Positions 30,278 through 42,074 are shown, numbered from the stretch's first letter. The stretch is 64,000 nucleotides of DNA from Vicugna pacos (GCF_048564905.1 NC_133006.1:23094001-23158000); one strand, 5' to 3'. Notes: generated by a model not told the origin, from the sequence alone. Translations and numbers: made by a program.

Positions 30278-33200
30278 GTCAGTGGTCTCCCTCATGCATT
30301 TCATTTTTTGGTTTGTTTGCAGTGGCTCTTCTCATATAATGAGTCCATCAGTCACAATTCCGCACCCTCTCAAAGGCAGTTATATCTGGGGAAACTGTGG
30401 CTGCATCTGCAGCCAACAAGAGGCTTCAAGGGTGGGAGTAATCTCCTTCATATCAACATCCCTTACTCCTTTGATCTGACTTCACAAAAGTCAGCTGTAA
30501 TATTTATCTAAATCTTTATTGAATATAAGTGATTTCAGCCTGTTGAAATCTGATGTAACTGTTCATTAAAATATACTTTGTAATGTTTACACTGCCAAAA
30601 AAACCCAAGTTTCAGTGCAAAGAATTTGGACTCAGGATCACTGGGCACTATCTGGTTACAATCTTGGACAAATGATTTATTATTCCTGGAACACAAGTCC
30701 TTCCTTCATAAAATAAAAGGGCTCCTCAAGATAAAGTGTTCAGACTCCAGGTTTGAAGAGAAACCAACTACGAGGTCACAATAATGACACTTTTCTGTTA
30801 TTGTCTCCTAAATTTGAAGTAGATTAGGCAGTAAGTATCAAAATATTTAATTTTCATATATGTTGACTCAGCAATTCTATAATAATTTACCCTAAAGAAA
30901 AGCTGTCTGTGTTTATATACATGTATGTTTAAAATGTTTATTGCAGGGCTGTTTGTAGTAACACTAAATTGGAAGCAATAGTCACCAGTATAGGAAAAGC
31001 TCAAACACGATGGTGTAGGCAGTACCCAAAACAATCAGTAGAGCTGGCTACATGTACTAAAATAGTTGCAAGTTCCTTGTTGAAGAAATTGGTGTATAAT
31101 GATCCCATTTATGTGAAACAGAATGAAGTTTTTCCACTGCATGTACCTCTAAGTAATGTCAAATATCTTTTCTCAAATTAAAGGGCTCATTTAACATGAG
31201 TGGCCAATAGCTCTGTATCACTTAGCTAAGGACGTATATCTGTTAGTTATACCAATACCCTGGGTTTTATACAGGAATGGAAAAGAAGGGGGACCTTGGC
31301 TTCAGTCCAGCAGAATGGCCGATGTCACGTTCTTTGCCCGGATGGCCTGATCCACACTCTCTGGGACAGACTGGCCACAGGCACCTTCCTCTAAGCTCAT
31401 GTGCTCTTGCCATGTGTGCTCAGTACACGTGGGCACTCACACAGCCACGCCTCTCTGAACTCTTCCCAGCTCAGAGTCACTGCATTTGCAGGCCTAAAAT
31501 CCCTGACCTTTCACAGATCCACAATATCCTGGCCCTCTGCCAGTGCAAGCCAAGGCAAGTCCTGCCCAGGGGTTACCATTTCCTCTTAAACATCGTGGAT
31601 TTCTATACTAAAGTCATTTTCAAGCAGATGATTGTAAGTTACTTGAGAAAGGAGCATATTTTATAATTCAGACAAAGTCTCATTTTGGTCTACAGCATCC
31701 TCCTTCCTTTCCCTGGGGAATCCAGCCAAGGCCTGACCTGCCTCAACACCTGGAGCCACTGATCTCCAAGTCCTGCACTCCTCTCAAGAAAATAATTTTT
31801 ATGAAAAAAAAATTCTCTATGATTTCAAGCCTTCATAGTTACTTTTTTAAAAAGGTCTACCTCACTTTATAAATACTGCTTTTCATTTTGGGATAAAACG
31901 CCATTAATCCTGCCTAACCCCCAACGCACAGTAACCTAAATCTCAAGGTCAGAAATGTCTACTTACCCTCCTAGGAGCAGAGCAGTGGGAGACAAAGGGA
32001 TGAGTGAGGAGAGAAGTACCTTCCATTCTCCTCCCACCAAAAAAGGGAAACTTGCTTAATGTCACACTGCCACGTTTAATTCTCAAGAAATCTCTTTTAC
32101 ATAGGATTTACATAATTTACATATAAATACTGTTTGTAAATGTATAGAAAACACACGTCTTCTCAAATGCCAAAATATCACAGTTGCTACCTCTGGGGAA
32201 TACAGCTGAGGAAGTTAGGTTATAAAATATAATATGTAACTGTTTTTTGGAAAATAATACAAATAAGAAAGAACTAGAATATGAAAACAAATGTATGTAC
32301 GTATATGTATGGCTGGGACATTGTGCTGCACACCAGAAATTGACACATTGTAATTGACTGTACTTCAATTAAAAAAAAAGGATTAAAAAAAGGAATAATT
32401 AAAAAAAGAACTGTTTGAGTCTCTAAATAAAGAAATGGAGGTGGGTGTATCATCTCATCTCCCTCACTCATTCCCCCATCTGTCTCTGATTTTCATGCAG
32501 TGTCCGGGTTTTCTGTAAAGGGACCAGCTCAGCCCATCATGGTGTTGCTAGGGGCAGATGCCACCCTGCCCTGCCAGCTGTCCCCTGAGCAGAATGCCGC
32601 CCACATGCAGATCCGGTGGTACCGAGCCCAGCTCTCCCCCGCTGTGCTTGTGTACCAGAATGGACAGGAACAAGACGGGGAGCAAATGCTGGAGTACCGT
32701 GGCAGGACAGAGTTGGTGGGGGACTCCATCGGCAAAGGGGCTGTGGCCCTGCTGATCCAAAACATCCGTGCCTCTGATGATGGCCAGTATTGGTGTCATT
32801 TTAACGATGGTCGCATCTCCCAAGAAGCCACTGTGGAGCTGCGTGTTGTAGGTATGTTAACTTAGCACACAGTGTATGTCACGGTGTAGAGCAAAAAGGG
32901 AAGATGAGAGCCCTCTTAACCTGGCATTTCTTGTGAGCGTCCACGTGTTGATATACAACTTTACCTTGTAGAATGTCGATTTCCTAAACTGTATGGTGAG
33001 GATAAGACTATACACTCTTTGCTTTTAAACAAAGAAGGAAATATTTCTGAGGATATTTTGATATCCAAAAAGATCTCAGAAATTAGTTAACTATATGAAT
33101 TCAGATAGGTACTGACACCTTCAAATATTCTTTTTCTCAATCAGTAGGGAAAGACAACTTAATAGAATTAAACTCCTTTTTTCTGACTGTAATTGTCCCT

Positions 33201-35019
33201 GTTCTTTTCTCTTTTGGAATGACCCCAGAGCTATCAGTCCATGTAAAGTGCAAAGGCATTAAGTTGATTTAAAAACTGAATCACAATTAAGCCTAGCACT
33301 GGCTGTGAGCAGTTTCTTGAACTCTGAGTTTCCGTTTTCTCATCAGCCTGGTGAGGGGCAGTTAGGCCTTCCGCCCCAGGGACTCCTGAGCCCTCAAGGA
33401 CCTCAGGCCTCAGGCACATGCCTTCTCTCCTCAGGCGTGGGCTCTGCCCCTCACGTTCACATGAGGGGCCCCGAGGATGGCGGGATCCGAGTTCTGTGCT
33501 CCTCGGGTGGCTGGTTCCCCAAACCCAGGGTGCAGTGGAGCGGCATGGCGGGAATGAAGCTGCCATCCCTCTCTGAGTCTCAGACCCAGGATGGAGATGG
33601 GCTGTTCCATGTGGAGGCATCTCTTGTGGTCACAGATAGCTCTGCGGGCAACGTGACCTGCTCCATCCAGAACACCCTCTCCGGCCAGGAGAGAGTGTCG
33701 GCCGTCTTCCTCCCAGGTCAGTAAGGCACAAACCCCAAGGCAGAGCTGGGCTGTGTGAAGGGCACGGAGGGCCGGCAGGCCCTTGGAGAGGGGGCAGTCT
33801 CTCACCGTGTCTCCACATGCCTGCGTCAGAGGCCTTCTTCCCCAGGACGTCTCCATGGAAGGCAGCTCTGGCTGGGACCCTCCCTGTGCTGGGGCTTCTC
33901 CTCATTGGGATCAGCTACGCCGGCTGGAGAGAACATAAAGCCAAAGAAAGAGAAGTAATGGAAAGGAAGAAAGAATCTCATGAAAAGGATAAGATGAGGG
34001 GAGAAAAGGAACAGGTGCTTGAAGTCAAAGGTAAATCAGGGCAGCAGGTCAAATCAGAGGTTTATGGAAAACTTGCAGATACAGGCTGCGTAGGGTGGTT
34101 GGGGAAATAAAAGATTGCCAAAGAACCCCAAGCAGAACACAGGGTACCAAGAATTCCACTGAGCTGGAAGTCTTAGGGAAAGGAGAAAACCATGTGGGGA
34201 GTTAGGAGAGCTGTGGGCAGGGGTCATGAGGCCCCCAGTCTGCCCCAAGCCTGTTCATGCCTCTGTGCCCCAGCCTCGGCTGCTGTTTCTCTTTGTAGAA
34301 ATGTCTTCCCTTATCTTCTCTTCCCCTTTGTGCTTCAAGAATAAGCTTCAGAAATAACTAAGGAATCTTAAATTCCCATGAAGCCTGGGCATTCCTTCCT
34401 GTGTGGCCCCACGAAACTTTCCATGTAACTTTTCTTAGCACTTGGTGTTTTGCATTTGACATACATGTTTGCTGATGTTTCTCATCCACTGAACAATGGG
34501 ACCCATAAGAGATGGCCAAATAGAATTAATTCAGCTGCTCACCAAACTCAAGAGCAACTAAAACCCAATTTGATGGATTTTATTTCTCTTCCTCTTTCAG
34601 AAAACCTCAAGGCAGACCTTGGTAAGTCTTGTTTCTTCTCATGTCCTGTGTAGAATTTGTTCTGCTTTTCACACCTGTTCCGGATCTCTCACTGAACATT
34701 GTTTCTTTCAGAAAGGCGAAAGGCATTATACCAAGAAGGTAAGGGACTCTCATGCTAACTGATGTCCTGATGCCCAACAATTTCTCAGCTCCCTATCCTT
34801 TGAGGAAAAGAAAGACTAAGAGATTTAATGATGATTAGCAGAAGAGAGACAAGGGAAAGGAAGAGAAATATGAGACCCCAGATTAATGTCTCATCTTATT
34901 TTATCTGTATTTTTTCTGTTTTAGATTGGAAAAAGGCCTTGCTATATCCTGGTACGTAACCATCTGGCCCTGATCTCTCCAAGTGCCCCTGGTAGTCTGA
35001 GCGTCATAAGCAGAATCAT

Positions 35020-35056
<37 letters not shown>

Positions 35057-38044
35057 TACACTTGTGAAAGTTGTGACAATTTATTTGATATCACTCTGTA
35101 GTATTTTGTATTTGGAGGCTCAAATAATCAGTTGTTTTCCAGAGCTAATGATAAAGGAGAAGTAACTGGTGACAGGTAAATTCTACAACACAGCTAGGGT
35201 AGGACTCAACATGAATTGTTAGCCCAGCCACTATGGAGAAGGAAGACACAGAACACAGAGTGATTTTGATAAGATTTGGGAGACTAAAGAATACTCTATA
35301 TTATGTCAGCATTTCTATTCTACAAATAAAGTTTAAAACACAGAAAATGTATTTATATTTAATACTTGGAAAAATACTTTAACTGTAAATTTACTCATTT
35401 TACCTATTTGAAATAAAGTAAAATTCAATATACAGGGACAAAGGTTTATGTCTGAAAAAGTTGAAAAACAGTCTTCCAAGATATTTTAATATCATTTGCA
35501 AAAATGTGTTTATCTGGTGGTAGGAGGAGTTGCTTATTTTTTATACCTTCTAAAATCTGTGTCTATGTATTGTGTGGCTTTCTAACTCTGGGTGTGCATG
35601 CGTGTGTAATATAGAATTAGACCTCAGAAACATACTAGGTCATTCCTTGACTGTATACGTGTGCAATTTTTATATGCTAGACATTGTGCTAGATGTTGGT
35701 ATAAGCTATTATCTCTGACCCTATGGAACTTAAAGTCCATTGAGGGAAGTAAGCTAGGAGCCAGTAAACTACACACAGCCTGTTAAGTGCTTAGATAAGA
35801 GGAGGTCAGAGGAACTCTTCCCAAGGATTAAAGCTGATTAAGCAGTTTCTATTAAGCATTTTCTTTATAAGATGCTGAAAAAAGTTCCTATATTTCTAAA
35901 GGAGCGAGCAAAGTGTAAAGGAAGGCCTTTGGGTTTTAGTTCCAACTCTACCAATTACAGATGAGCAATCGGGCTATTTTCTCTTTCTTGGCCTCAGTGT
36001 CCTTAACTCTAAGATGAAGAGACTGGGTTACATGATCTCATATGTCCTGCTTGACTCGCATATTCACAGATTCTCTGCATCAGAGTGCTAACACTTCTCA
36101 CAGGAGGCCGGTTTCGTGAGAGGCCACAGAGCTGCGCCAATCAAGAGTTATGGATATGTCCTTACCTGCCTATTGTCCTAAGACTCTAATGAGAGTATTC
36201 AATCTTTAAATAAAATCACAAGCCCTGTAATTCTACCACAGCCGCAGCAGAAACAGATGCAATTCTATTTCCCATGAGGAATCTGTCTCTGGAGAAAAAC
36301 ATAAACAATCTGATTACAATTGAGGTCAAAATAATGAGTCAGTTTAAATGCCTTGGTCATAAACTTATGCTTTACTCTGTGAACGTCATAAGCTGGAAAA
36401 AACATAAATGAAATGAAATGAAATGAAATGAAAAACACATCAGTGAGGAGGTCCATAAAGGTCTTGAGAGCACAGTAGAGTGGCATGTGGAGCAGCAGAC
36501 CCTGCCCCAGGTCAGCCTGGCTCAGACTGGAGAATGAGGCCCAGCTTCGGGCTGAATTGTGGGATAGTTTCTAGCCTGACATAGAGCACAGGAGACATAC
36601 TTTTTGTCCTGTAGTTTCTGGACACTACCAGAGTTTGTGGGGCTTAGAGGAGGAAGAGAGTGTTGAGCGGAGAAGGTGATGAGTTAGGGGAGGAAGCGTC
36701 TTACCTCCTTTCCATTCCCTGGGGGTGCTTCCATCTCAGTTTCAATTTATGTTACTTTTTTTCAGATTGGAGAAAGGAACAGTTCCAACCTGGTAAGTGG
36801 TTCTTTATTTATCTTTTTGGCTCCCTTCCAATCTGCCCTCTGAGACCCTCTTTTTCCTTCCTAACATCATCTCCTTGTTGAAAAGACAGAGGCACCGTTC
36901 TGGTCAAGCAAGGGAAGAACATGAAAATAATATTAGCCTGGACTGAAAATTACCTCTAGGATTAGCTATTCTGCTAGCGCTTCTACTTTCATATATGGAC
37001 ACAGCTTTCTCATCTGTGGGGTCCCCGTGGTTCTGAAATAGAAATTAATAGAGCCCCTCAGCTGAGGAGACCGCAAACTAAGTGAAAAGTGCTCAAAACA
37101 GCAAGAGTAATCGCGCTGTTCTTTGCAGAGAGGTCAGCTCACACGGAGCCTGTTACTAACTGAGGAACATAGGTCTAATTGGCAGAGAACATAGTACACT
37201 ATTCTCAAATACATACTGCAAGTCCCCTGCTCACTCTGGCGTTCTGCTGAGACACTGACAGTGTAGATAAGAGAAGGTAAGTAGCCTTGAACTCAAGATG
37301 AGAGCACATCAAACCCACCTCCCCCAACACACGTTCAGAGCAGTGTTCTTTCACGTTTGCTCTGTTTGTTAAGGTTTGCCCTGTACAACAGTTCTCTGAA
37401 GTATACAATATTGGCCCTTTTCTTTCCTTTTTAAAAAAAATTCCAGCTCCTGTGGCTTTAAATCAAGAAAACTTTCATCAGGACGATTCTTACCCAGAGA
37501 GAAAAGAGAACTTCAGAGAAGACATGCAGGGAGACTGCAAACTTACGGCACTAAAAGCGACAGGGTTCACTTCAGGGAGATACTATTGGGAAGTGGATGT
37601 CGGGGATGCGGATGAATGGACTCTAGGCATTTATGAGAAGCCCACAGAGAGGAGTGATTTAAAAAGTGATCTACTAAAGAAGTACAGAGTCTTAGAGAAG
37701 AAAGGACGTGAATACAGTGCTCTCACCGGTTATCGCCCAGACATTTCCCCAGAAAAGCTTCTGGTGGAAGAGTGTCCACAAAAGATTGTGATATTCTTGG
37801 ATTATGAGGACAATGACATTTCTTTCTATAACATGACTGATGGAACCCACATCTTCTCCTTCACTCAGGCCGATTTCTCTGGGTCACTCTATCCTTACTT
37901 CAAACTTAAATCCATGGGGCTCTCCCCATCTGCATGATAGTAAGTGACACAGAAAAAGAATCTATATACCATGAAGGCAGTAGCAAATTCTCTGTAAACC
38001 CTAGGACTCCAGTCCTGATGGATGTCCTCAGGGCCACTGATTAG
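30196..38044 (+). CDS. Butyrophilin / BTNL gene with B30.2 domain, tail frameshifted, nine coding exons
   Basis: Exons: 30196-30277 signal, 32501-32851 IgV, 33435-33716 IgC, 33830-34030 TM, 34601-34621, 34712-34738, 34925-34951 and 36766-36792 mini-exons, 37447-37937 B30.2. All borders are GT-AG in phase 1, total 1509 nt, 502 aa. The layout matches the minus-strand neighbour and BTN/BTNL proteins generally. The open frame ends SPSA* just where B30.2 domains have a PLTICP-type strand. In another frame the sequence continues ALPICMIVSDTEKES to a stop at 38042-38044, so the end of B30.2 is shifted at the GGGG run 37916-37919. The PRY opening is also degenerate (VALNQENFHQ in place of VTLDPDTAHP). 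It may be expressed with a shortened B30.2, be a young pseudogene, or carry a base-call error. Confidence 0.92.
30830..31180 (+). mobile_element. Old LINE-1 3' fragment
   Basis: The words actcagcaattctataataa, ttattgcagggctgtttgta and attggtgtataatgatccca follow a diverged L1 3' UTR in sense orientation. Confidence 0.55.
32280..32405 (+). mobile_element. Short LINE-1 tail of artiodactyl type
   Basis: The segment contains gggacattgtgctgcacacc, then agaaattgacac and gtaattgactgtacttcaat with an A tail. It is the same tail family as at 39950-40105 and 41043-41153. A short aaagaact occurs on both sides, possibly the target duplication. Confidence 0.7.
32501..32851 (+). CDS. Plus-strand BTNL gene 3, exon 2: IgV domain
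   Basis: The 351-nt phase 1-1 exon reads VSGFSVKGPAQPIMVLLGAD and has LPCQLSP, QIRWYRAQ, LVYQNGQEQDGEQM and DDGQYWCHF. It is a complete V-set domain with both cysteines. The acceptor is catgcag and the donor gtatgt. Confidence 0.95.
33435..33716 (+). CDS. Plus-strand BTNL gene 3, exon 3: IgC domain
   Basis: The 282-nt exon encodes GVGSAPHVHMRGPEDGG, VLCSSGGWFPKPRVQW and NVTCSIQNTLSG. It is an intact C-set domain close to the one in the minus-strand gene. Confidence 0.95.
33830..34030 (+). CDS. Plus-strand BTNL gene 3, exon 4: transmembrane exon
   Basis: The exon starts EAFFPRTSPWK, then has the helix AALAGTLPVLGLLLIGISYA. A charged cytoplasmic stretch follows (REHKAKEREVMERKKE) with the heptad-like end EKEQVLEVK. 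It is 201 nt, with a gtaaat donor. Confidence 0.92.
34601..34621 (+). CDS. Plus-strand BTNL gene 3, exon 5: 21-nt heptad exon
   Basis: Twenty-one nucleotides read E-N-L-K-A-D-L between ctttcag and gtaagt, in phase 1. It is a stalk heptad equivalent to ESLEKEL in the minus-strand gene. Confidence 0.82.
34712..34738 (+). CDS. Plus-strand BTNL gene 3, exon 6: 27-nt mini-exon
   Basis: Twenty-seven nucleotides read E-R-R-K-A-L-Y-Q-E between ctttcag and gtaagg. It is homologous to ARRKTLYQQ of the minus-strand gene. Confidence 0.82.
34925..34951 (+). CDS. Plus-strand BTNL gene 3, exon 7: 27-nt mini-exon
   Basis: Twenty-seven nucleotides read D-W-K-K-A-L-L-Y-P between gttttag and gtacgt. It is a DWRK-type unit of the stalk. 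Confidence 0.82.
35023..35052 (+). repeat. (CA)n microsatellite
   Basis: About 14 CA units are followed by gcacataca variants. Confidence 0.9.
35900..36080 (+). repeat. MIR SINE
   Basis: The words ttagttccaactctaccaat, gcctcagtgtccttaactct and gactgggttacatgatctca follow MIR order. Confidence 0.6.
36409..36434 (+). repeat. (AAATG)n pentanucleotide repeat
   Basis: Four to five AAATG units lie in a BTNL gene 3 intron. Confidence 0.8.
36766..36792 (+). CDS. Plus-strand BTNL gene 3, exon 8: 27-nt mini-exon
   Basis: Twenty-seven nucleotides read D-W-R-K-E-Q-F-Q-P between ttttcag and gtaagt. It is the last stalk unit before B30.2. Confidence 0.82.
37447..37937 (+). CDS. Plus-strand BTNL gene 3, exon 9: B30.2 domain, divergent start and shifted end
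   Basis: The exon opens APVALNQENFHQ, has ATGFTSGRYYWEVDVG, WTLGIYEK, QKIVIFLDYEDNDISFYNM and LYPYFKLKS, then ends SPSA at a TGA (37935-37937). The SPRY core is good. The PRY part has lost the LDPDTAHP motif, and the usual last strand lies out of frame just downstream (37919-38041). Confidence 0.92.
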
Positions 38045-38217
38045 GAGGACTCCTGGCTTAAGGCTCCTTGAATCTGCATGAGCAAAATTTCTAATCACAT
38101 CAAGCAGTGTTTCTCAAGCAATCTGCAGAGAAGAATCTTTTTTTTTTTCTCTTTTGGTTATTGTTGTAAATATCTCTTGCGTTATGCATTATATATCACA
38201 GACTCATACTTTTCTGA

Positions 38218-38223
38218 AATAAA
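38218..38223 (+). promoter_or_regulatory. Candidate poly(A) signal AATAAA for BTNL gene 3
   Basis: An AATAAA hexamer lies about 175 nt past the displaced stop at 38042-38044, a usual distance for a short 3' UTR. Such hexamers are common in AT-rich DNA, so this is only a candidate. Confidence 0.3.
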
Positions 38224-38599
38224 TTACTGGAAACATAATGAAGTGAATAAAAAACAAAGGCATACAATTACAAGGAGTAATTTTATTATTAGATACAATT
38301 TACCTAATATTTTCTGTCATTTCTCTAAATTTTTGTAATGCTCTATTTCTGTGTTTGTTTCGTAAAGAACTAGTAGGAAACAGTTGTAAATATACACTGG
38401 TCTGTGGATCACACTTTGGTGGCACTGCTCAAGGAATAAAACTTAGATATACCTCAGATTTCTTGACAGTAACACTGAATAAAAATAACAAAAGAGTGCT
38501 GTTTTCAAATGCCGAGGGAGAAAAGTTAAACTGTACTTTGATAACAAGCTAAGTTATTTCTTAAATGCAAGGATAATTTGAGAAAGAAAAAGTAAATAT

Positions 38600-39650
38600 C
38601 AATCAAAATCCAATTCTAACACGTGATGACGCCAACATAATGGCTGTCTGGGGAAACCAGAATCAAATGAGAGCATATCGAGGTATGGATCTCACTGAAT
38701 TATGAGAGAGAAATTTGAATGCTTTGCCCAAGATGTTGCTAAGGAGAATGACTACTTTGTATTCATGGCGATTCTAAGTATGACCACTAGCAGAGGTAAG
38801 GAAAGGCCTTTCTTCTTTTCCCTCCAATCAAAATTATCTATTATATTAAAAGGAAATGATTAGAAGAAGCAGTAACCAGTGCTTAAACAGGGGTGAGAAG
38901 GGAATGTGGTCTACGAGCCAGACTAGAAAATCTTTTAAATGCACTGGGCACTGTATAGAGTACCCAGAAAAGCCTTGCCTCATTAATGGGGAATAATTAG
39001 CACTAGACTAAAAATTGATTCAATATTGATGAACAAATTTAAAAGTAAGTGTCAAGTGAACCAAATTGTTTACAGGTATCTTAAACTCATCCCAGAGCAA
39101 AGATCAACACCGTACAATTCACAATGTGTAACGTTCAGTTAAAAACTACCAGGCAAGGAAAGAAGCAGGAAAATACAACATATAATGAGCAGAAAATCAA
39201 TAAATTAAAATTGACATGGAACTGATACAGGTGTTCAACTTTATAGACAAGGATATTAAAACAGAAATTGTAACTGTATTCTGGATGTTCAAAAAGTTCA
39301 CTAGAGATATACATTTAAAAGAAGGACCCAAATTGAACTTCTAGAGATGAAAAGTATGATCTGTGAGATGAAAATTTTATTGGATATGATTAACAGTAGA
39401 TTAGTCATTGCAGAAATAAATGATTTGTGAACTTGAGGGCACAGAAATTCAAACTATCTAAAATGAAACATAGAGGAGAAAATAATTAACAAAATAAAGA
39501 GTACCCGTGAGTTGATCGAAAACTTTAAAGGGGCATAAGACAAAGGTAATTGGAGACCTTGAAGGGAGAGGCATGTGGACAGAAGAAAGATTTGAAAAAA
39601 TGAGAGTCTAAAACATATTCTAAATTTGATCATTATAAACTCCAGATCCC
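38600..39650 (+). mobile_element. Old LINE-1 / HAL1-type fragment
   Basis: An A-rich, ORF1-like stretch carries words such as ttgaacttctagagatgaaa, atgattaacagtagattagt and ttgaaaaaatgagagtct. It fits L1M or HAL1 in sense orientation; the edges are approximate. Confidence 0.5.
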
Positions 39651-39660
39651 AAAATCAGTT

Positions 39661-39870
39661 TTGGTCTGTTCAGACTGCTATAATAGAAACACCATAGGCC
39701 AGTGGCTTGTAAGCATTATACATTTATTTCTCACAGTTCTGAAGGCTAGAAGTCCAAGATCAAAACGCCAGCAGATTGGGTGTCTGACGAGAGTCTTGTT
39801 CATAGGTGGCTTTCTCACTATGTTCTTACATGACTGGAGGAGTGAAGGAGCTTGTGTAAATTACTATACA
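39661..39870 (+). repeat. Interspersed repeat fragment, family not resolved
   Basis: The sequence gttcagactgctataataga, tatttctcacagttctgaag and aagtccaagatcaaaacgcc is a widespread mammalian repeat motif that I know by sight but cannot assign to a family with confidence. Confidence 0.5.
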
Positions 39871-39949
39871 TTTTTAAAAGAACTGAAAATGATATGCTAA
39901 AGCAAACAAAGTGGAATCACATTAAAAGCTTTAGTGAAACCAGACAGCA

Positions 39950-40105
39950 CAGGGGACTATATTCAATATCTTGTAACAAGCATTAATGAGAAAAAATATG
40001 AAAATGAATGTGTGTATATGCATGACTGGGACATTGTGCTGCACACCAGAAATTTATACATTGTAATTGACTGTACTTCAATAAAATTTTTAAAAGGTTA
40101 AAAGT
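39950..40105 (+). mobile_element. LINE-1 3' tail of artiodactyl type
   Basis: The segment runs from ggggactatattcaatatct to attgtaattgactgtacttc and an A-rich end. This is the usual 3' end of young artiodactyl L1 copies. Confidence 0.75.
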
Positions 40106-40278
40106 TGATCCCCTGGAGTTTAACAAATTATTAAAAATATTAATAATAATAAAATTAATTTCAATGATTGAGAAAACTATACCTGAAAATTATTGTTCCA
40201 GCCTATAATGGGGTGCACTACAATACATAAATAAAAGTACACAAATGAAACATGCTGTAAAAGGTGACTATGCATTGG

Positions 40279-40318
<40 letters not shown>
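40279..40318 (+). repeat. (GT)n(GA)n microsatellite
   Basis: Sixteen or so GT units run into a short GA run. Confidence 0.9.
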
Positions 40319-41031
40319 TCTCTGACATAATGGATACTAGGTCTGATTCCAGATTTGCCAAGCATAAATGACTCCTCCTGACAACATGAGGCAGACACAT
40401 CAGCCTAGGCTGACTAAAATAACTTTAAAAAATTGTATTTTCTACAAGAATTATTAAGGGGCTTGATGCCCAAGCAGCCAAGTTTCACAGATGGAGACAA
40501 AATATAATACAGAGCTACACAGATAACCAAGAGTTTTGAGACAAAAGGAACTGATTTGAACCACAACTAAAAATAATATTCAAAATATTTCCAATGAGCC
40601 AAGATGTAGTGAATACATTTTTATATTCCACTTATTTTATAGATTTATATTGTTTTATTCCATTATTTATGAAAGTGAAAGTTTTATGATGGGGATTAGG
40701 AACATTAAAATAAGATCTAGATTAAATTCTAATTAGAAATATAAAATTATTTGATGCATTTTTATGTTGTTCTTCTGATATACTATACTTAACTATTTAC
40801 TAAAGTAATAATTGATGTAAACAGGTCTATAAATAGTAAACCCTCTGTATATACATAAGCTATGCACAATGATAATTTGTATGTGTTCCTGGAATGATGG
40901 AAGATAACTGATCCTGTAATAGTTTGGTGCTATTAATGACAACTGTTAATTAGGCATTTGAAAGGAGTATACTGAAGGATGCTTCAATATTTGCTTAGGA
41001 AAAAAGAAAAGAGAAAGCAGAGAGGTAGTAG

Positions 41032-41164
41032 AACCCATCTGTAGACTATGAAAACGAATATATGTATGTATATGCATGACTGGGACCTTGTGCTGTACAC
41101 TAGAAACTGACACTTTGTAACTGACTACTTCAGTAAAAAACAAAAACACAAAAAACCCATCTGT
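41032..41164 (+). mobile_element. LINE-1 tail with target-site duplication
   Basis: The insert 41043-41153 (catgactgggaccttgtgct, agaaactgacactttgtaac) ends in an A-rich tail. It is bracketed by the direct repeat aacccatctgt at 41032-41042 and 41154-41164. Confidence 0.8.
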
Positions 41165-41423
41165 GATAAAAGTATAAACAAAAACCCCTAGTGAGAGCAC
41201 ATAAGAAACAAGAGGAAGCATCGGGGTTCAAAGAGTACTGTTTTGACTAAAGAAATAAGGTTTATATTATATACCATGGCAAATGTGAAAGGAGGATAGA
41301 GGGAGAATTTTCCACACTCTGTAATTGATATTTCTACTCTAATATCTTAAAATGAATATGTGTTGTATTTGCATATCTAGAATCTTCTCCCAATTATTCT
41401 CATAAGAGAATCCCAAAGTTCTT

Positions 41424-41747
41424 TTGAGGAACTGTGTCTCCAATTACTTTTGGAATATAAATTTTGACCAAGGTTCCAACCCAGAACTATGGGTAAGACT
41501 GAGTCAGTTCATGTATCAAATTTTCCTAGCTACAGTAATAGTTATGGGAGTAAGCATGCTACCCAAGTTGCTCCATTCAGAGGGAATCTCTGGACTAATG
41601 AGGGAGCTACAGAGATGGAAAGATTTGTATCTTTTACTGGACTTAAATCTGTTAAGATATGAGCCTAATATTACCGTGGACCTTCCCAAAGATGAACTCT
41701 ACCATCGATTTGACAGGAATTTGAAGAAGTGCAGAGCCAAAAGATGA
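41424..41747 (+). other. Unidentified open frame of 107 codons
   Basis: The frame contains residue use that looks protein-like (LLHSEGISGLMRELQRWK, ITVDLPKDELYHRF) and ends at TGA 41745-41747. An AG acceptor-like site (ttttcctag) precedes GCT ACA in phase 1 at about 41531. It could be a retrocopy end, a terminal exon of an unknown gene, or chance. I do not recognise the family. Confidence 0.25.
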
Positions 41748-41870
41748 AGACATGGTTCTAACATGCCATATCTGGAAGGCAGTCAGCTCTGACTTTTTTT
41801 TTTTGTCACGTAAGACATTAAATTCATTTTAATTTTTGCATACATTAGATTTTCCATCACTTTTAAAAGA

Positions 41871-42074
41871 AAATCTCTAGCATTTATTTTTGTAATGATT
41901 TCTATTTTATTTTTTAAAGTTTATTTATTTATTTGGGAGGTGTAATTAGGTTTATTTATATATTTATTTATTTTTAATGAAGGTGACTGGGATTGAATCC
42001 AGAATCTCATGCATGTTAAGCATGCACTCTACCACTAAGCTATACCCTCCCCTACAAAAAATCTCTAGCACTTG
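41871..42074 (-). mobile_element. tRNA-derived SINE of camelid Vic-1 type
   Basis: On the minus strand the element (42055-41886) starts gggagggtatagcttagtgg, has a Pol III A box, a B box in ggattcaatccc, and a TAAA-rich 3' end. Direct repeats of the type aaatctctagcaTTT/CTT flank it at 41871-41885 and about 42058-42072. This structure and sequence match the camelid Vic-1 SINE as I remember it. Confidence 0.8.

Larger units (their letters stand above)
30278..32500. other. First intron of BTNL gene 3
   Basis: The intron holds a weak MIR (about 30600-30760), an L1 3' fragment (30830-31180) and an L1 tail (about 32280-32405). Open frames near 31277-31666 have no recognisable family. Confidence 0.45.
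34952..36765. other. Intron of BTNL gene 3 between mini-exons
   Basis: The intron contains (CA)n at 35023-35052, a MIR-like SINE at about 35900-36080 and (AAATG)n at 36409-36434. No exon candidates with phase-1 splice borders were seen. Confidence 0.45.

Noticed and set aside
33234-33905. Minus-strand open frames over the gene 3 IgC and TM exons
   Set aside because: Antisense shadows of real exons with biased composition.
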